DNA of 62,844 nt from an uncultured Eubacteriales bacterium (GCA_900314555.1 OMVQ01000101.1:1-62844); one strand, 5' to 3'. Positions 36,009 to 44,778 are shown, counted from the stretch's first letter. Notes: generated from the sequence alone by a model not told the origin. Numbers and translations are program-made.

Positions 36009-36170
36009 AATCTTCTCCATTTCTGAGCGACTTGTCGCGAAGAGGCGATGAGAAATTCGCGCAGTCGATTTCTCATCTGCCATAAAGGCTATTTGCTTTC
36101 GCTCCGAAGCAAATAGCTGTGCGAAAGAATCAGTGCATCAGCATAATTCTTTCGCACTATCTCAATTTCT
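36009..36170 (-). repeat. Family A hairpin-array element, copy 2 (before cdd)
   Basis: Minus-strand hairpins: 36157-36119 (GTGCGAAAGAAT with ATTCTTTCGCAC), 36117-36088 (GCTATTTGCTT with AAGCAAATAGC), 36077-36047 (GATGAGAAAT with ATTTCTCATC) and 36038-36027 (GCGACAAGTCGC). The ends carry similar sequence (around ATCTTCTCCATTTCTG at 36011-36025 and ACTATCTCAATTTCT at 36156-36170); the lower end holds the cdd SD. Relative to copy 1, T-A pairs become C-G in the first two stems without loss of pairing. It begins 8 bp after the ybeY stop. Confidence 0.85.
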
Positions 36171-36178
36171 ATATATTT

Positions 36179-36679
36179 TTATCTATATATCTCTAATCCA
36201 TTCATTATTTCATTCTGTTTTGCTTCCATTACCACACGCTCATCTTCTTCCATATGGTCATAACCAAACAGATGAAGCATACTGTGTGCAATCAGGAAGC
36301 CAAGTTCCCTGGTTGTCGAATGTCCATATTCTTCTGCCTGTGACACTACTTTTTCAAGCGACACCATAATATCACCTAATAATAATTCTCCGGTCTCAGG
36401 ATTAAAGACATCAAACATATCTTCATCTTCTAACCTTGAGAAATCTCCCGGCTCATCATATTCTACCATTGGAAATGATAATACATCAGTGGCTCTGTCG
36501 ATGTCTCTTGTCTCCATATTAACCTTATGTATTGTATCGTTATCTGTTAATACGACATTTACCTCGAATTCATAAGGACAGCCCACGTAATCAGCAGCAT
36601 AATTAATTACTTTATTAATAAGCTCCTCGCAGTCAAAACCTAAGTCTAAATCTGTCTCTTTCTCTATACATATATTCAT
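36179..36679 (-). CDS. ybeY: Endoribonuclease YbeY (rRNA maturation)
   Basis: 166 aa. The zinc motif HSMLHLFGYDH gives His132, His136 and His142, and DVLSFPM is also conserved. YbeY takes part in 16S rRNA 3'-end processing and ribosome quality control. It is slightly long because of an acidic insert (about 75-95, DEPGDFSRLEDED). The ATG at 36679 follows AGAGGA by 7 nt; a longer frame contains that SD. It lies downstream of phoH and the HD protein in the classic phoH-ybeY cluster. Confidence 0.93.
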   Translation of the reverse strand: MNICIEKETDLDLGFDCEELINKVINYAADYVGCPYEFEVNVVLTDNDTIHKVNMETRDIDRATDVLSFPMVEYDEPGDFSRLEDEDMFDVFNPETGELLLGDIMVSLEKVVSQAEEYGHSTTRELGFLIAHSMLHLFGYDHMEEDERVVMEAKQNEIMNGLEIYR

Positions 36680-36817
36680 ATATAAATCCTCTTTTCTAAG
36701 CTGCATTTATAAGTATCTTATATTTTCAGAAAATATTTTAATTCATAATATCCATTGCTTTATAAGCTAATCCATTAATTATAAAGTATAATACTTCATT
36801 CCTTAATTCATTAACAC

Positions 36818-37984
36818 TTATGAGTATATTGTTATATATGCCTTACGAAGCTTCTTATATAAATCAATATCCTTTATGGCAATATCTAGCATACCTGTAT
36901 CAAATCTTATATCTATAATATTTTCTACAATCTTTCTTCTGTTGAAATTATTTCCCTTAGTTGCAATAATTGTCTCAAGTGTGGTTTCAATTGAATCACT
37001 TAGCATAACAATTGCCGATTCTAAGGTTCTTGGTATGTTTGACTTACTGTTATGCTCCTTTACGATATTTATTACCTCTCTTGGAAATTTATTAGCTTTC
37101 ATAATCTCTATTCCGGCAGAAACGTAATTATTACTTTTCAACTTACCGATTTCGTGAAATCTTCCGCCTGCTTTTACAAGATTCATATCTGCACCGACCA
37201 TTTTAGCTACTCTTACCGATATATCAGCCACCTGTAATGAATGGAAATACGCATTTTCATTTTTATTCATAAGAATTAATAATAATTCATTTTCATCATC
37301 ACATATATTTTTCAGGCTATTTCTTAGATATCCGTTATTAATTCCAATCAGAATATATCTGAAATATAACGGAATAACTGATATCACAAATGGAATCAGA
37401 CCGATTAACGCCGATGAAACCTTAATTTTCTCATATGTCATATACTGATAATTAATATTAATTACAAAATATGATGTCACGGACAATATAAATGACAGAA
37501 TTGCAAAACTATGTGAAACTGTATATTTTGCAAAGAAGAATACCACAACAAAGCTTAACATATACATAATAAGCATTTCCACAGGCATCTGCCCCGTAAA
37601 ATAATATAAAATCATTATAAATGTCTGAAATACAATGGTATTAACAATTCCATATGAGAAGTATATAAGCACCAATGGTAATAAAAATGGTACTACTCTG
37701 AATATTCTTTCAGGAATAAACAGAAACACACTTACTAATAATACCGCAGGTAGAAATCTATATAACAACGATATAAATTTATCACTTTTCTTCATTACAT
37801 AATAAATGCTATATTCTAAAAAAACAAAAGCAAATGTAATAATTACAAGCCTTGTATTCTTCTCATAAGGCCATAATACTTCTCTCTTAAGGCGTATTTT
37901 TGTAATATAGAATACTGATATTGCCATAATTATGAATATCAGTAATTTTAATAATTCATTTTTATTTTTCTTAAAGAATTTCAT
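36818..37984 (-). CDS. Short PgpH-like membrane HD-domain protein
   Basis: 388 aa. Seven or so membrane helices (about residues 10-215) are followed by an HD-type domain. Its position between phoH and ybeY is that of PgpH (7TM-HD c-di-AMP phosphodiesterase), but the ~300-residue extracytoplasmic domain of PgpH is missing. The metal site reads His248 (YFHSL), His277-Glu278 (FHEIGK instead of HDIGK), His311 and Asp330 (LSDSIE), so the signature Asp is Glu. Activity on c-di-AMP is therefore doubtful. The ATG overlaps the phoH stop. Confidence 0.75.
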   Translation of the reverse strand: MKFFKKNKNELLKLLIFIIMAISVFYITKIRLKREVLWPYEKNTRLVIITFAFVFLEYSIYYVMKKSDKFISLLYRFLPAVLLVSVFLFIPERIFRVVPFLLPLVLIYFSYGIVNTIVFQTFIMILYYFTGQMPVEMLIMYMLSFVVVFFFAKYTVSHSFAILSFILSVTSYFVININYQYMTYEKIKVSSALIGLIPFVISVIPLYFRYILIGINNGYLRNSLKNICDDENELLLILMNKNENAYFHSLQVADISVRVAKMVGADMNLVKAGGRFHEIGKLKSNNYVSAGIEIMKANKFPREVINIVKEHNSKSNIPRTLESAIVMLSDSIETTLETIIATKGNNFNRRKIVENIIDIRFDTGMLDIAIKDIDLYKKLRKAYITIYS

Positions 37985-38985
37985 TAATTTTTCCCTTTAC
38001 TTTTAGCTGCCGAATTTTTCTTTTTCATCTGTGCATTCTCATATTCTTCATAGGCTTTAACAATCTTCTGTACTAATGGATGTCTTACTACGTCCTCATT
38101 AGTAAGTCTGATAAATGCGATATCGTCAACCTTTGATAATACTCTGATTGCAGTATCTAAACCACTTTGTATGCCCGGTTTTAAATCTTTCTGGGTTAAG
38201 TCTCCTGTTATAACCACCTTTGATCCAAAACCAATTCTTGTAAGAAACATCTTCATCTGTGCAGGTGTTGTATTCTGTGCCTCATCAAGAATTATAAATG
38301 CATTATCTAAAGTTCGCCCACGCATATAGGCTAAAGGTGCAACCTCTATTAAGCCTTTCTCACTATTATGAAGATATGACTCAGCTCCCATAATCTGATA
38401 GAGTGCATCATATAAAGGTCTTAGATAAGGATCAACCTTACTTTGTAAATCTCCCGGAAGAAAGCCCAGGTTCTCGCCGGCCTCAATAGCAGGTCGTGTT
38501 AAAATAATTCTTCCTACCTCATTATTCTTAAATGCCGTAATTGCCATCGCCATTGCAAGATATGTCTTACCTGTTCCTGCAGGTCCTATTCCAAATGTAA
38601 TCATTTTATTCTTAATCATATCAATATACTGCTTCTGACCATGAGTCTTAGGTTTTATAGGCTTACCTGTAAGTGTACGGCATATTATATCTTCATCTAA
38701 TTCAGCTAATGTCTCTGCCTTATCCTGATATGCCAAGGAAATGGCATAATTAACCACCTGTTCATTAATCTGATTACCATTCTTAGCTGAGGTACAAAGA
38801 GTCTCTATAATGCTCTTTGCTCTCGCAACACTACTCTCTCCACCTATTATCTTTAATTCAGAACCTCTTGATATAATTGTCACATGAAGAGTTTTCTCGA
38901 TTTTCTTAATATTTACATCAAACTGTCCAAATATCTCCTGACTATACTGCATAGGTATATCCATTATATTCTCTATTACGCTCAT
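37984..38985 (-). CDS. phoH: PhoH-family ATPase
   Basis: 333 aa. The Walker A motif GPAGTGKTYLAMAMAI and Walker B FIILDEAQNTTPAQMKMFLT are clear, with GFLPGDLQSKVDPYLRPLYD between them. The N-terminal ~100 residues form the KH-like domain of this PhoH type. It is an RNA-related ATPase of uncertain role, functionally tied to YbeY. The C-terminus is lysine-rich. It overlaps the next gene by a few bases. Confidence 0.93.
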   Translation of the reverse strand: MSVIENIMDIPMQYSQEIFGQFDVNIKKIEKTLHVTIISRGSELKIIGGESSVARAKSIIETLCTSAKNGNQINEQVVNYAISLAYQDKAETLAELDEDIICRTLTGKPIKPKTHGQKQYIDMIKNKMITFGIGPAGTGKTYLAMAMAITAFKNNEVGRIILTRPAIEAGENLGFLPGDLQSKVDPYLRPLYDALYQIMGAESYLHNSEKGLIEVAPLAYMRGRTLDNAFIILDEAQNTTPAQMKMFLTRIGFGSKVVITGDLTQKDLKPGIQSGLDTAIRVLSKVDDIAFIRLTNEDVVRHPLVQKIVKAYEEYENAQMKKKNSAAKSKGKN

Positions 38986-39124
38986 ACCTGGTATCTGACC
39001 TCATTTCTTATAAATTTATGGTTCATTTTTATAACTTTAATTTCTTTTACAGTTCGTTTTATGATTAGTGATTAATTTACAACTCCCATTATAATTTCAT
39101 ATTCAGCTTATTCTTATTATAATT

Positions 39125-40315
39125 TTATGTCTCATTTTCAGGGCTGCTTATCTGTGGCAATATTGTATCATCTACATACTGAACTTCACCAATCTTTTCT
39201 ACAACCAGAAAATTCCCTGTTGCAATACACTTTTCATTTTCAATGACTATTGTAACATTATTTTCTATAATTTGAATACCTTTTTCGTTCAATTTCTGCA
39301 TAAAAAATTCAATTTTTGACTCTTCTATCGCTCTTGCTTCATCTTCCGTATATATTTTATTAATATTTTTATATTCTTTTATGCTAATATTCGAATATCC
39401 CAATGGCAGATAGAAATTATCCGTTATTGATAACTGGTTATAATCCTTGACTATATCGTAATTCTTGAATTTCTTCTGAAACAGGCTTAAATAAAATGCT
39501 TTATCAAATATATCTACCTGTAAAATACTGTTTTTTCTGTCTGTGTATTCCTTTTCAATATATTTTAAATCAAATTCATCATTATATTCAATATACGTTC
39601 TTGCATATATGTCAGAGTCAGAATTAACAAGTCTGTAGTTAATAAGTTCTTCACTATCTCCATATATTTCAAGTATTCCGCTTACTAAAAGCTGCCCTTT
39701 TTTCACCTCATCGCCCACTTTAATCTTCGGCGTACCACTCCTCGTAACTATACTGTCTATCGTTCCATCAACATTACTGATAATATTATATGGTTTGTCT
39801 TCAACTTTGGCAATATATGTATCAAAGTTTTCTTTAATATGTATAATTATGCGTGTTCCCCTTACTTCTGCTGATACCCACGTTATATCATCATAATTGG
39901 TTCTTAATAAATATTCGATTTCTTCACAATCAATTTCAGACTTCCTGATTCCATTCTCTATTTTATTCTTATTTAAAAAGTTCATAAGTTCAATATCCGT
40001 ATGTGAATAATTCCCCTCAAAGGAAATATTCCATACATATAATGTAATTATTTTGGCAATTATGAAGAATAGCATTATTCCAACTGCAAAGAAAATATGT
40101 TTTTTATATTTTATTGCCTTAAATAGCAGACCTTTTCTCTGTAATAGCTTAATTGAGCCATGACATTTTTTCCTGAGCTTCTTCATCTTATAGAAAGACT
40201 CCACATCACAGCTCATTATGACATAATCATTCTCACTTGTTATGTTCCATATATTCAGCTTGTTATTCTTACATAGATTTATAAATCTTATCTTATCTAA
40301 TCCGGTGAATTTCAT
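39125..40315 (-). CDS. yqfD: Sporulation protein YqfD
   Basis: 396 aa. A cytoplasmic N-terminal ~85 residues, one membrane helix (about 92-113, HIFFAVGIMLFFIIAKIITL) and an extracytoplasmic domain fit YqfD, a sigma-E-controlled protein needed for sporulation in Bacillus. YVWNISFEGNYSHTD and WVSAEVRGTRIIIHIKE are typical. It follows yqfC and precedes phoH, the conserved order. The SD AAAGGA lies before the ATG. Confidence 0.88.
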   Translation of the reverse strand: MKFTGLDKIRFINLCKNNKLNIWNITSENDYVIMSCDVESFYKMKKLRKKCHGSIKLLQRKGLLFKAIKYKKHIFFAVGIMLFFIIAKIITLYVWNISFEGNYSHTDIELMNFLNKNKIENGIRKSEIDCEEIEYLLRTNYDDITWVSAEVRGTRIIIHIKENFDTYIAKVEDKPYNIISNVDGTIDSIVTRSGTPKIKVGDEVKKGQLLVSGILEIYGDSEELINYRLVNSDSDIYARTYIEYNDEFDLKYIEKEYTDRKNSILQVDIFDKAFYLSLFQKKFKNYDIVKDYNQLSITDNFYLPLGYSNISIKEYKNINKIYTEDEARAIEESKIEFFMQKLNEKGIQIIENNVTIVIENEKCIATGNFLVVEKIGEVQYVDDTILPQISSPENET

Positions 40316-40366
40316 TATCAGATATCCTTTTATGGAATTATACAGCCAATGAATATAATCACTTCC

Positions 40367-40624
40367 TTATACGAATTCGATATTTTTAAATCTGCCTTTT
40401 ATCTTCATATCTTCATTATTAAAGTATTCAATATGGAGATTTTTACCTGTTATATATATTTTACAGGTCTTACCCTGTAGTTTTATTAATGTATCAGTAT
40501 ACTCAATTATATTTTTATAATTTTCAATATATATTTCATACTGTCCTGTTACGTGTAATACAGATGCACCTAACAATACTTCTTTAGGAAGCTTCAAATT
40601 ATCCGATACATTTTCTCTAAACAT
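40367..40624 (-). CDS. yqfC: YqfC/YabP-family sporulation protein
   Basis: 85 aa. It matches the YabP/YqfC family: LPKEVLLGASVLHVTGQYEI and ENYKNIIEYTD, ending with an ILY-type beta strand. In Bacillus yqfC and yqfD are co-transcribed by sigma-E and act during spore formation. The SD is weak (TTGGTG). It starts 60 bp after the rpsU terminator, so it probably has its own promoter, which I could not place. Confidence 0.87.
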   Translation of the reverse strand: MFRENVSDNLKLPKEVLLGASVLHVTGQYEIYIENYKNIIEYTDTLIKLQGKTCKIYITGKNLHIEYFNNEDMKIKGRFKNIEFV

Positions 40625-40675
40625 ATTTAAACACCAACACGTAACTACACCTAATTATTTATCTATATGATTATA

Positions 40676-40715
40676 GCAAAAAAAATATACCTATAGGAAA
40701 ACCTATAGGTATATT
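40676..40715 (-). terminator. Intrinsic terminator of rpsU
   Basis: A 14-bp perfect stem (AATATACCTATAGG 40684-40697 with 40702-40715) has an AAAA loop on the plus strand. Read on the minus strand it is followed by eight Ts (through 40676). It lies 6 bp after the rpsU stop. A textbook intrinsic terminator. Confidence 0.92.
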
Positions 40716-40721
40716 AAATGA

Positions 40722-40898
40722 TTAATTATATTTACGTTTTCTAGCTGCTTCAGATTTCTTCTTACGCTTTACGCTTGGCTTTTCGTAATGTTCTCTCTTA
40801 CGAATTTCCTGCTGGATACCAGCCTTTGCACAGTTTCTTTTGAATCTGCGTAAAGCACTATCTAAAGATTCGTTTTCTTTAACGATTACATTTGACAT
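40722..40898 (-). CDS. rpsU: 30S ribosomal protein S21
   Basis: 58 aa. [20 protein letters not shown] is the S21 N-terminal signature; the C-terminus is strongly basic ([13 protein letters not shown]). S21 helps the 30S subunit bind mRNA. The ATG at 40898 is preceded by AGGTG at 7 nt, within a purine-rich stretch with a second GGAGG; a longer frame includes these sites and is rejected. It is monocistronic, between the promoter at 40978 and the terminator at 40676. Confidence 0.96.
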   Translation of the reverse strand: MSNVIVKENESLDSALRRFKRNCAKAGIQQEIRKREHYEKPSVKRKKKSEAARKRKYN

Positions 40899-40977
40899 AG
40901 TCTCACACCTAACCTCCCTCCAGTTGTGTAATTGTGCATAATACAACTGTTTGGGTATTTTTTATTGCACTAGACAT

Positions 40978-41005
40978 ATTATAGCATAAATTTTCCATAC
41001 GTCAA
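40978..41005 (-). promoter_or_regulatory. Sigma-A promoter of rpsU
   Basis: TTGACG (41005-41000) and TATAAT (40983-40978) are spaced 16 nt on the minus strand, 80 nt before the rpsU ATG. Near-consensus boxes fit strong ribosomal-protein expression. Confidence 0.75.
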
Positions 41006-41097
41006 TGACTTTTTAAATAGTTCTTATAATAGTTCACTTATATAGTTCTCATAAATACTATTTTGTTATAAATGCTATTTTTATCAAAACACTATTC

Positions 41098-43722
41098 TTA
41101 TAAACATTCCTCAACTTTAGCAAGAGCTGCATCTATGCCGGCCGGATTCTTTCCACCTGCCTGCGCCATATTAGGACGGCCGCCACCGCCACCACCAACT
41201 AATGGTGCAATTGCTTTAATTATGTTACCTGCATGAGCGCCATTCTTAACAGCATCATCTGTTGCCATTACGATTAAGTTGACTTTATCTTCCTGTGAAG
41301 AAGCAAGAACTATAACTCCGTTAGTAAGCTTCTCTTTTAAGCTGTCACCAAGATTACGGAGACCATTCATATCTACTCCGTCAACTTTAGTTGCTAAAAC
41401 GTTAAAGCCTTTAATCTCTTTAACACTACTCATAACATCTCCAAGAGAGTTATTAGCTAATTTACTCTTAAGGCTCTCATTTTCACTATGAAGCGCTTTG
41501 ATTTCTTCTAATAATGATTCAATCTTAGCATTTAATTTAGCCGGTTCAGATTTAGCTGTCTTAGCTGCCTCATGAAGCATATTTTCAATATTAGCATAGT
41601 AATCTAATACTGCCTGTCCTGTAAGAGCATCTATCCTTCTTACACCTGCAGCTACACCACTTTCAGATATAATCTTGAATAACATAATATTTCCTGTATT
41701 CTTTACGTGTGTACCACCACAGAATTCTTTAGAGAACTCACTCATATTTACTACGCGGACACTTTCGCCATATTTTTCACCAAAGAGAGCCATTGCTCCT
41801 GTCTTTTTAGCTTCTTCAATAGACATAACCTTTGTCTCTACAGGCAACTGCTCTGCAATCTTCTCATTTACAATTTCTTCAATCTGTTTTAATTCTTCAC
41901 TTGTAAGTGCCTGGAAATGTGTAAAGTCAAATCTTAAATGGTCAGCATTTACAAGAGAACCTGCCTGCTCAACATGTGTACCAAGTACAATTCTGAGTGC
42001 TTTCTGAAGAAGATGAGTTGCACTATGGTTCTTAGCTGTAGCATTTCTATTTTCTTCGTCAACCTTTAAAGTAACTGTATCTCCTACTTTAAACATTCCT
42101 TTTGTAACCTGTCCTACGTGACCGATTTTGCCACCTAATAATTTAATTGTATCTTTAACAACAAATTCTGCTGTATCAGTTACGATAACACCTTTGTCAG
42201 CTTCCTGACCACCCATTGTTGCATAGAAAGGTGTCTTATCAACAATTATAGTACCTGTATCTCCATCAGCTAATGCTTCTGTTAATTCTGTCTCTGTAGT
42301 TAATACTGTAATCTTAGAATCATATACTAAGTTATCATATCCTACAAACTCAGATGTTATGGCTGGATCAATAGATTCATATACAGTAACATCTGCGCCC
42401 ATATAGTTAGTCTTTGCTCTTGAATTTCTGGCTGTCTCTTTCTGTTTCTGCATTGCTGCCGCAAAGCTTTCTTCATCAACTGTAAAGCCCTTTTCTTCAA
42501 GAATCTCTTTTGTTAAATCAAGAGGGAAACCATAAGTATCATATAATTTGAATGCATTTTCTCCGGATAATTCCTTAGAATTATTAGCTTCCATCTCTTT
42601 TTGCATATCAGATAAGATATTTAATCCCTGGTCTATTGTCTTATTGAACTTGTTCTCTTCTTCTGTCAATACCTTGAATATCATATCCTTCTTCTCATCA
42701 AGTTCAGGATAACCATCTTTAGAACCGTTAATTACTGTTTCACTTAATGTTGCAAGGAATTTACCATCGATACCAAGTAATCTTCCATGACGTGCAGCTC
42801 TTCTTATTAATCTACGAAGGACATAACCTCTGCCTTCATTAGATGGCATAATTCCGTCTGAAATCATAAATGTAGCTGAACGGATATGGTCTGTGATAAT
42901 TCTTATTGAAACATCTGTCTTATAATCTTTCTGATATTCGACATCTGCCATTTCACATACTTTATTTCTTAAATCAAATATTGTATCTACATCAAATATT
43001 GAATCAACGTCCTGAACAACGCTTGCAAGACGCTCTAATCCCATACCTGTATCAATATTTTTCTGTTTTAATTCTTCGTAGTTACCATTACCGTCATTAT
43101 CAAACTGTGTAAATACGTTATTCCAGATTTCCATATATCTGTCGCAATCACAGCCTACTGTACAGCCCGGTTTACCACAGCCATATTTTTCTCCTCTGTC
43201 ATAGTAGATTTCTGAACATGGACCACAAGGACCTGCACCATGCTCCCAGAAATTATCCTCTTTACCGAATCTGAAGATTCTCTCTGCTGGAATTCCCATT
43301 TCTTTATTCCAGATATCAAATGCTTCATCATCATTTTCATAAATTGATGGATATAAACGGTCTTTATCTAATCCTACAACTTCTGTAAGAAATTCCCATG
43401 ACCAATGGATTGCTTCTGTCTTAAAGTAATCTCCAAATGAGAAGTTACCAAGCATCTCGAAGAATGTACCATGACGGGCAGTCTTACCGATGTTCTCGAT
43501 ATCACCTGTTCTGATACATTTCTGACATGTTGTAACACGTCTGCGTGGTGGTATCTCCTGTCCTGTAAAATATGGTTTTAAAGGTGCCATACCTGAATTT
43601 ATTAATAATAAACTATTATCATTATGAGGAACTAATGAGAAGCTGTTCATTTTCAAATGACCTTTGCTCTCAAAAAACTCCAAAAACATTTTACGTAACT
43701 GATTTACTCCGTACTTTTCCAT
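41098..43722 (-). CDS. alaS: Alanyl-tRNA synthetase
   Basis: 874 aa, full length. The catalytic domain has TGDIENIGKTARHGTFFEML and NVFTQF; the editing domain has HSATHLL and CGGTHV zinc-binding motifs; the C-Ala domain ends with GGGGGGRPNMAQAGGKNP. It charges tRNA-Ala and clears Ser/Gly mischarging. The ATG at 43722 has GGAGGT 4 nt upstream. I looked for a T-box leader and found none; instead a 58-aa ORF lies 40 bp upstream. Confidence 0.97.
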   Translation of the reverse strand: MEKYGVNQLRKMFLEFFESKGHLKMNSFSLVPHNDNSLLLINSGMAPLKPYFTGQEIPPRRRVTTCQKCIRTGDIENIGKTARHGTFFEMLGNFSFGDYFKTEAIHWSWEFLTEVVGLDKDRLYPSIYENDDEAFDIWNKEMGIPAERIFRFGKEDNFWEHGAGPCGPCSEIYYDRGEKYGCGKPGCTVGCDCDRYMEIWNNVFTQFDNDGNGNYEELKQKNIDTGMGLERLASVVQDVDSIFDVDTIFDLRNKVCEMADVEYQKDYKTDVSIRIITDHIRSATFMISDGIMPSNEGRGYVLRRLIRRAARHGRLLGIDGKFLATLSETVINGSKDGYPELDEKKDMIFKVLTEEENKFNKTIDQGLNILSDMQKEMEANNSKELSGENAFKLYDTYGFPLDLTKEILEEKGFTVDEESFAAAMQKQKETARNSRAKTNYMGADVTVYESIDPAITSEFVGYDNLVYDSKITVLTTETELTEALADGDTGTIIVDKTPFYATMGGQEADKGVIVTDTAEFVVKDTIKLLGGKIGHVGQVTKGMFKVGDTVTLKVDEENRNATAKNHSATHLLQKALRIVLGTHVEQAGSLVNADHLRFDFTHFQALTSEELKQIEEIVNEKIAEQLPVETKVMSIEEAKKTGAMALFGEKYGESVRVVNMSEFSKEFCGGTHVKNTGNIMLFKIISESGVAAGVRRIDALTGQAVLDYYANIENMLHEAAKTAKSEPAKLNAKIESLLEEIKALHSENESLKSKLANNSLGDVMSSVKEIKGFNVLATKVDGVDMNGLRNLGDSLKEKLTNGVIVLASSQEDKVNLIVMATDDAVKNGAHAGNIIKAIAPLVGGGGGGRPNMAQAGGKNPAGIDAALAKVEECL

Positions 43723-43762
43723 TTCGACCTCCAAATGTGATTTAATCACAAGCTATTTATTT

Positions 43763-43939
43763 CTATTTTTCTTCTGTTATCTCATCAGCATTAACAGATG
43801 TGCTGTCTGAATCCATATTAGCTAATTTGAGATTCTTTCTTTTTCTGAGTGTAGTTCCAATGAAACAACCGCACAGAATAAATGCAAGTGTTAACACAAA
43901 TGAAAATATATAATATATTATTCCTTCTGAAAGAGACAT
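43763..43939 (-). CDS. Small single-helix membrane protein upstream of alaS
   Basis: 58 aa, starting MSLSEGIIYYIFSFVL. A strong SD (GGGAGG, 6 nt) precedes the ATG at 43939, and the reading frame ends with TAG at 43763. One hydrophobic helix (about 7-29, ending LCGCFIGTT) is followed by a basic patch (LRKRKNLK) and an acidic tail (ADEITEEK), so the C-terminus is predicted inside the cell. I do not recognise a family. It lies between queH and alaS, co-directional with both. The good SD and sensible topology make it a likely real gene. Confidence 0.68.
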   Translation of the reverse strand: MSLSEGIIYYIFSFVLTLAFILCGCFIGTTLRKRKNLKLANMDSDSTSVNADEITEEK

Positions 43940-43989
43940 AATATTCCCTCCTATTCATTTAAAATAAAGTTCAAATTATCATAATAATA

Positions 43990-44619
43990 TCACATCTTTT
44001 GAGTAGATTCAATAGTTTTAGAATATACACAGCCACAATAATTCTGACGGTATAATCCATACTCCTTAGAAAGCTCAACTGAACGCTTATATCCGTTTCT
44101 TTTCTTAAAATCTGAATACAGATATGGTATACCACATTCTTCTGATATCATCTTACCGATTTCATTTAATTTATCAGCATTTTTCATAGGACTAATCGAT
44201 AAAGTGGTCGTAAAATAATCAAACTTGCCATCAAGTGCATATCTTGCCGCTTCCCTTAATCTCAACTCATAACATATGAAGCAGCGTTCTCCGCCCTCCA
44301 TATCATTTTCGTGTCCTTTTACCGCTTTATAGAACTTCTCCGGCTCATACTCTGTACCAATAAGAGTTATCTTATTCTTTACCGGCAGTTCATCTATAAG
44401 TTTCTGCTGTTCACTGATTCTGTATTCATATTCTTCTTTCGGAAAAATATTAGGATTATAATACAGAACAGTTATAGAAAAATACTGCGACAGATATTCT
44501 AAAACATAACTGCTGCAAGGCGCACAACAACTGTGAAGTAACAGAGTCGGAACTTTATCTGATGCAGATATTTCTTCAATTGTCTTATCCAGTATCTTCT
44601 GATAATTAATTTTATTCAT
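43990..44619 (-). CDS. queH: Epoxyqueuosine reductase QueH
   Basis: 209 aa, QueH type (DUF208), which makes queuosine in tRNA from epoxyqueuosine. Cysteines for the Fe-S cluster and metal are in HSCCAPCSSY (Cys31, 32, 35), RCFICYELR (Cys113, 116) and QNYCGCVYS. The ATG at 44619 follows GGAGATTAAT. A 45-codon in-frame extension is encoded by the family A element and is rejected. No other queuosine genes are in the window. Confidence 0.92.
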   Translation of the reverse strand: MNKINYQKILDKTIEEISASDKVPTLLLHSCCAPCSSYVLEYLSQYFSITVLYYNPNIFPKEEYEYRISEQQKLIDELPVKNKITLIGTEYEPEKFYKAVKGHENDMEGGERCFICYELRLREAARYALDGKFDYFTTTLSISPMKNADKLNEIGKMISEECGIPYLYSDFKKRNGYKRSVELSKEYGLYRQNYCGCVYSKTIESTQKM

Positions 44620-44778
44620 ATTAATCTCCATTCTTTCGCGGCTTGTCGCGAAGAGGCGATGAGAAACTTGTGCAGACAATTTCTCATCTGCCATAAAAGC
44701 TATCTGCTTTCGCTCTGAAGCAGATAGCTGTGTAAAAAATAATCGCATCAGCATTATTTTTCATACTAATCTCCATTC
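44615..44778 (-). repeat. Family A hairpin-array element, copy 3 (before queH)
   Basis: Direct repeats of 19 bp with one mismatch bracket it (44615-44633 and 44760-44778, period 145); each holds GGAGATTARTATGAA, meaning an SD plus ATG, and the lower one is the real queH start. Minus-strand hairpins are GCTATCTGCTT/AAGCAGATAGC, GATGAGAAA/TTTCTCATC, GCGACAAGCCGC and a weaker first stem (TATGAAAAATAAT with ATTATTTTTTA). The upper ATG opens a 26-codon frame (44764-44684) ending in TGA inside the array. The element lies between the NUDIX terminator and queH. Confidence 0.87.

Noticed and set aside
43723..43989. T-box riboswitch before alaS
   Set aside because: The expected GGTACCACG-type antiterminator core and terminator are absent; the region encodes the 58-aa peptide instead.
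44620..44754. 45-codon N-terminal extension of QueH, and the similar 25-codon extension of Cdd (36009-36083)
   Set aside because: Both are open frames through family A elements without SD; the inner ATG starts match family N-termini and have proper SDs.
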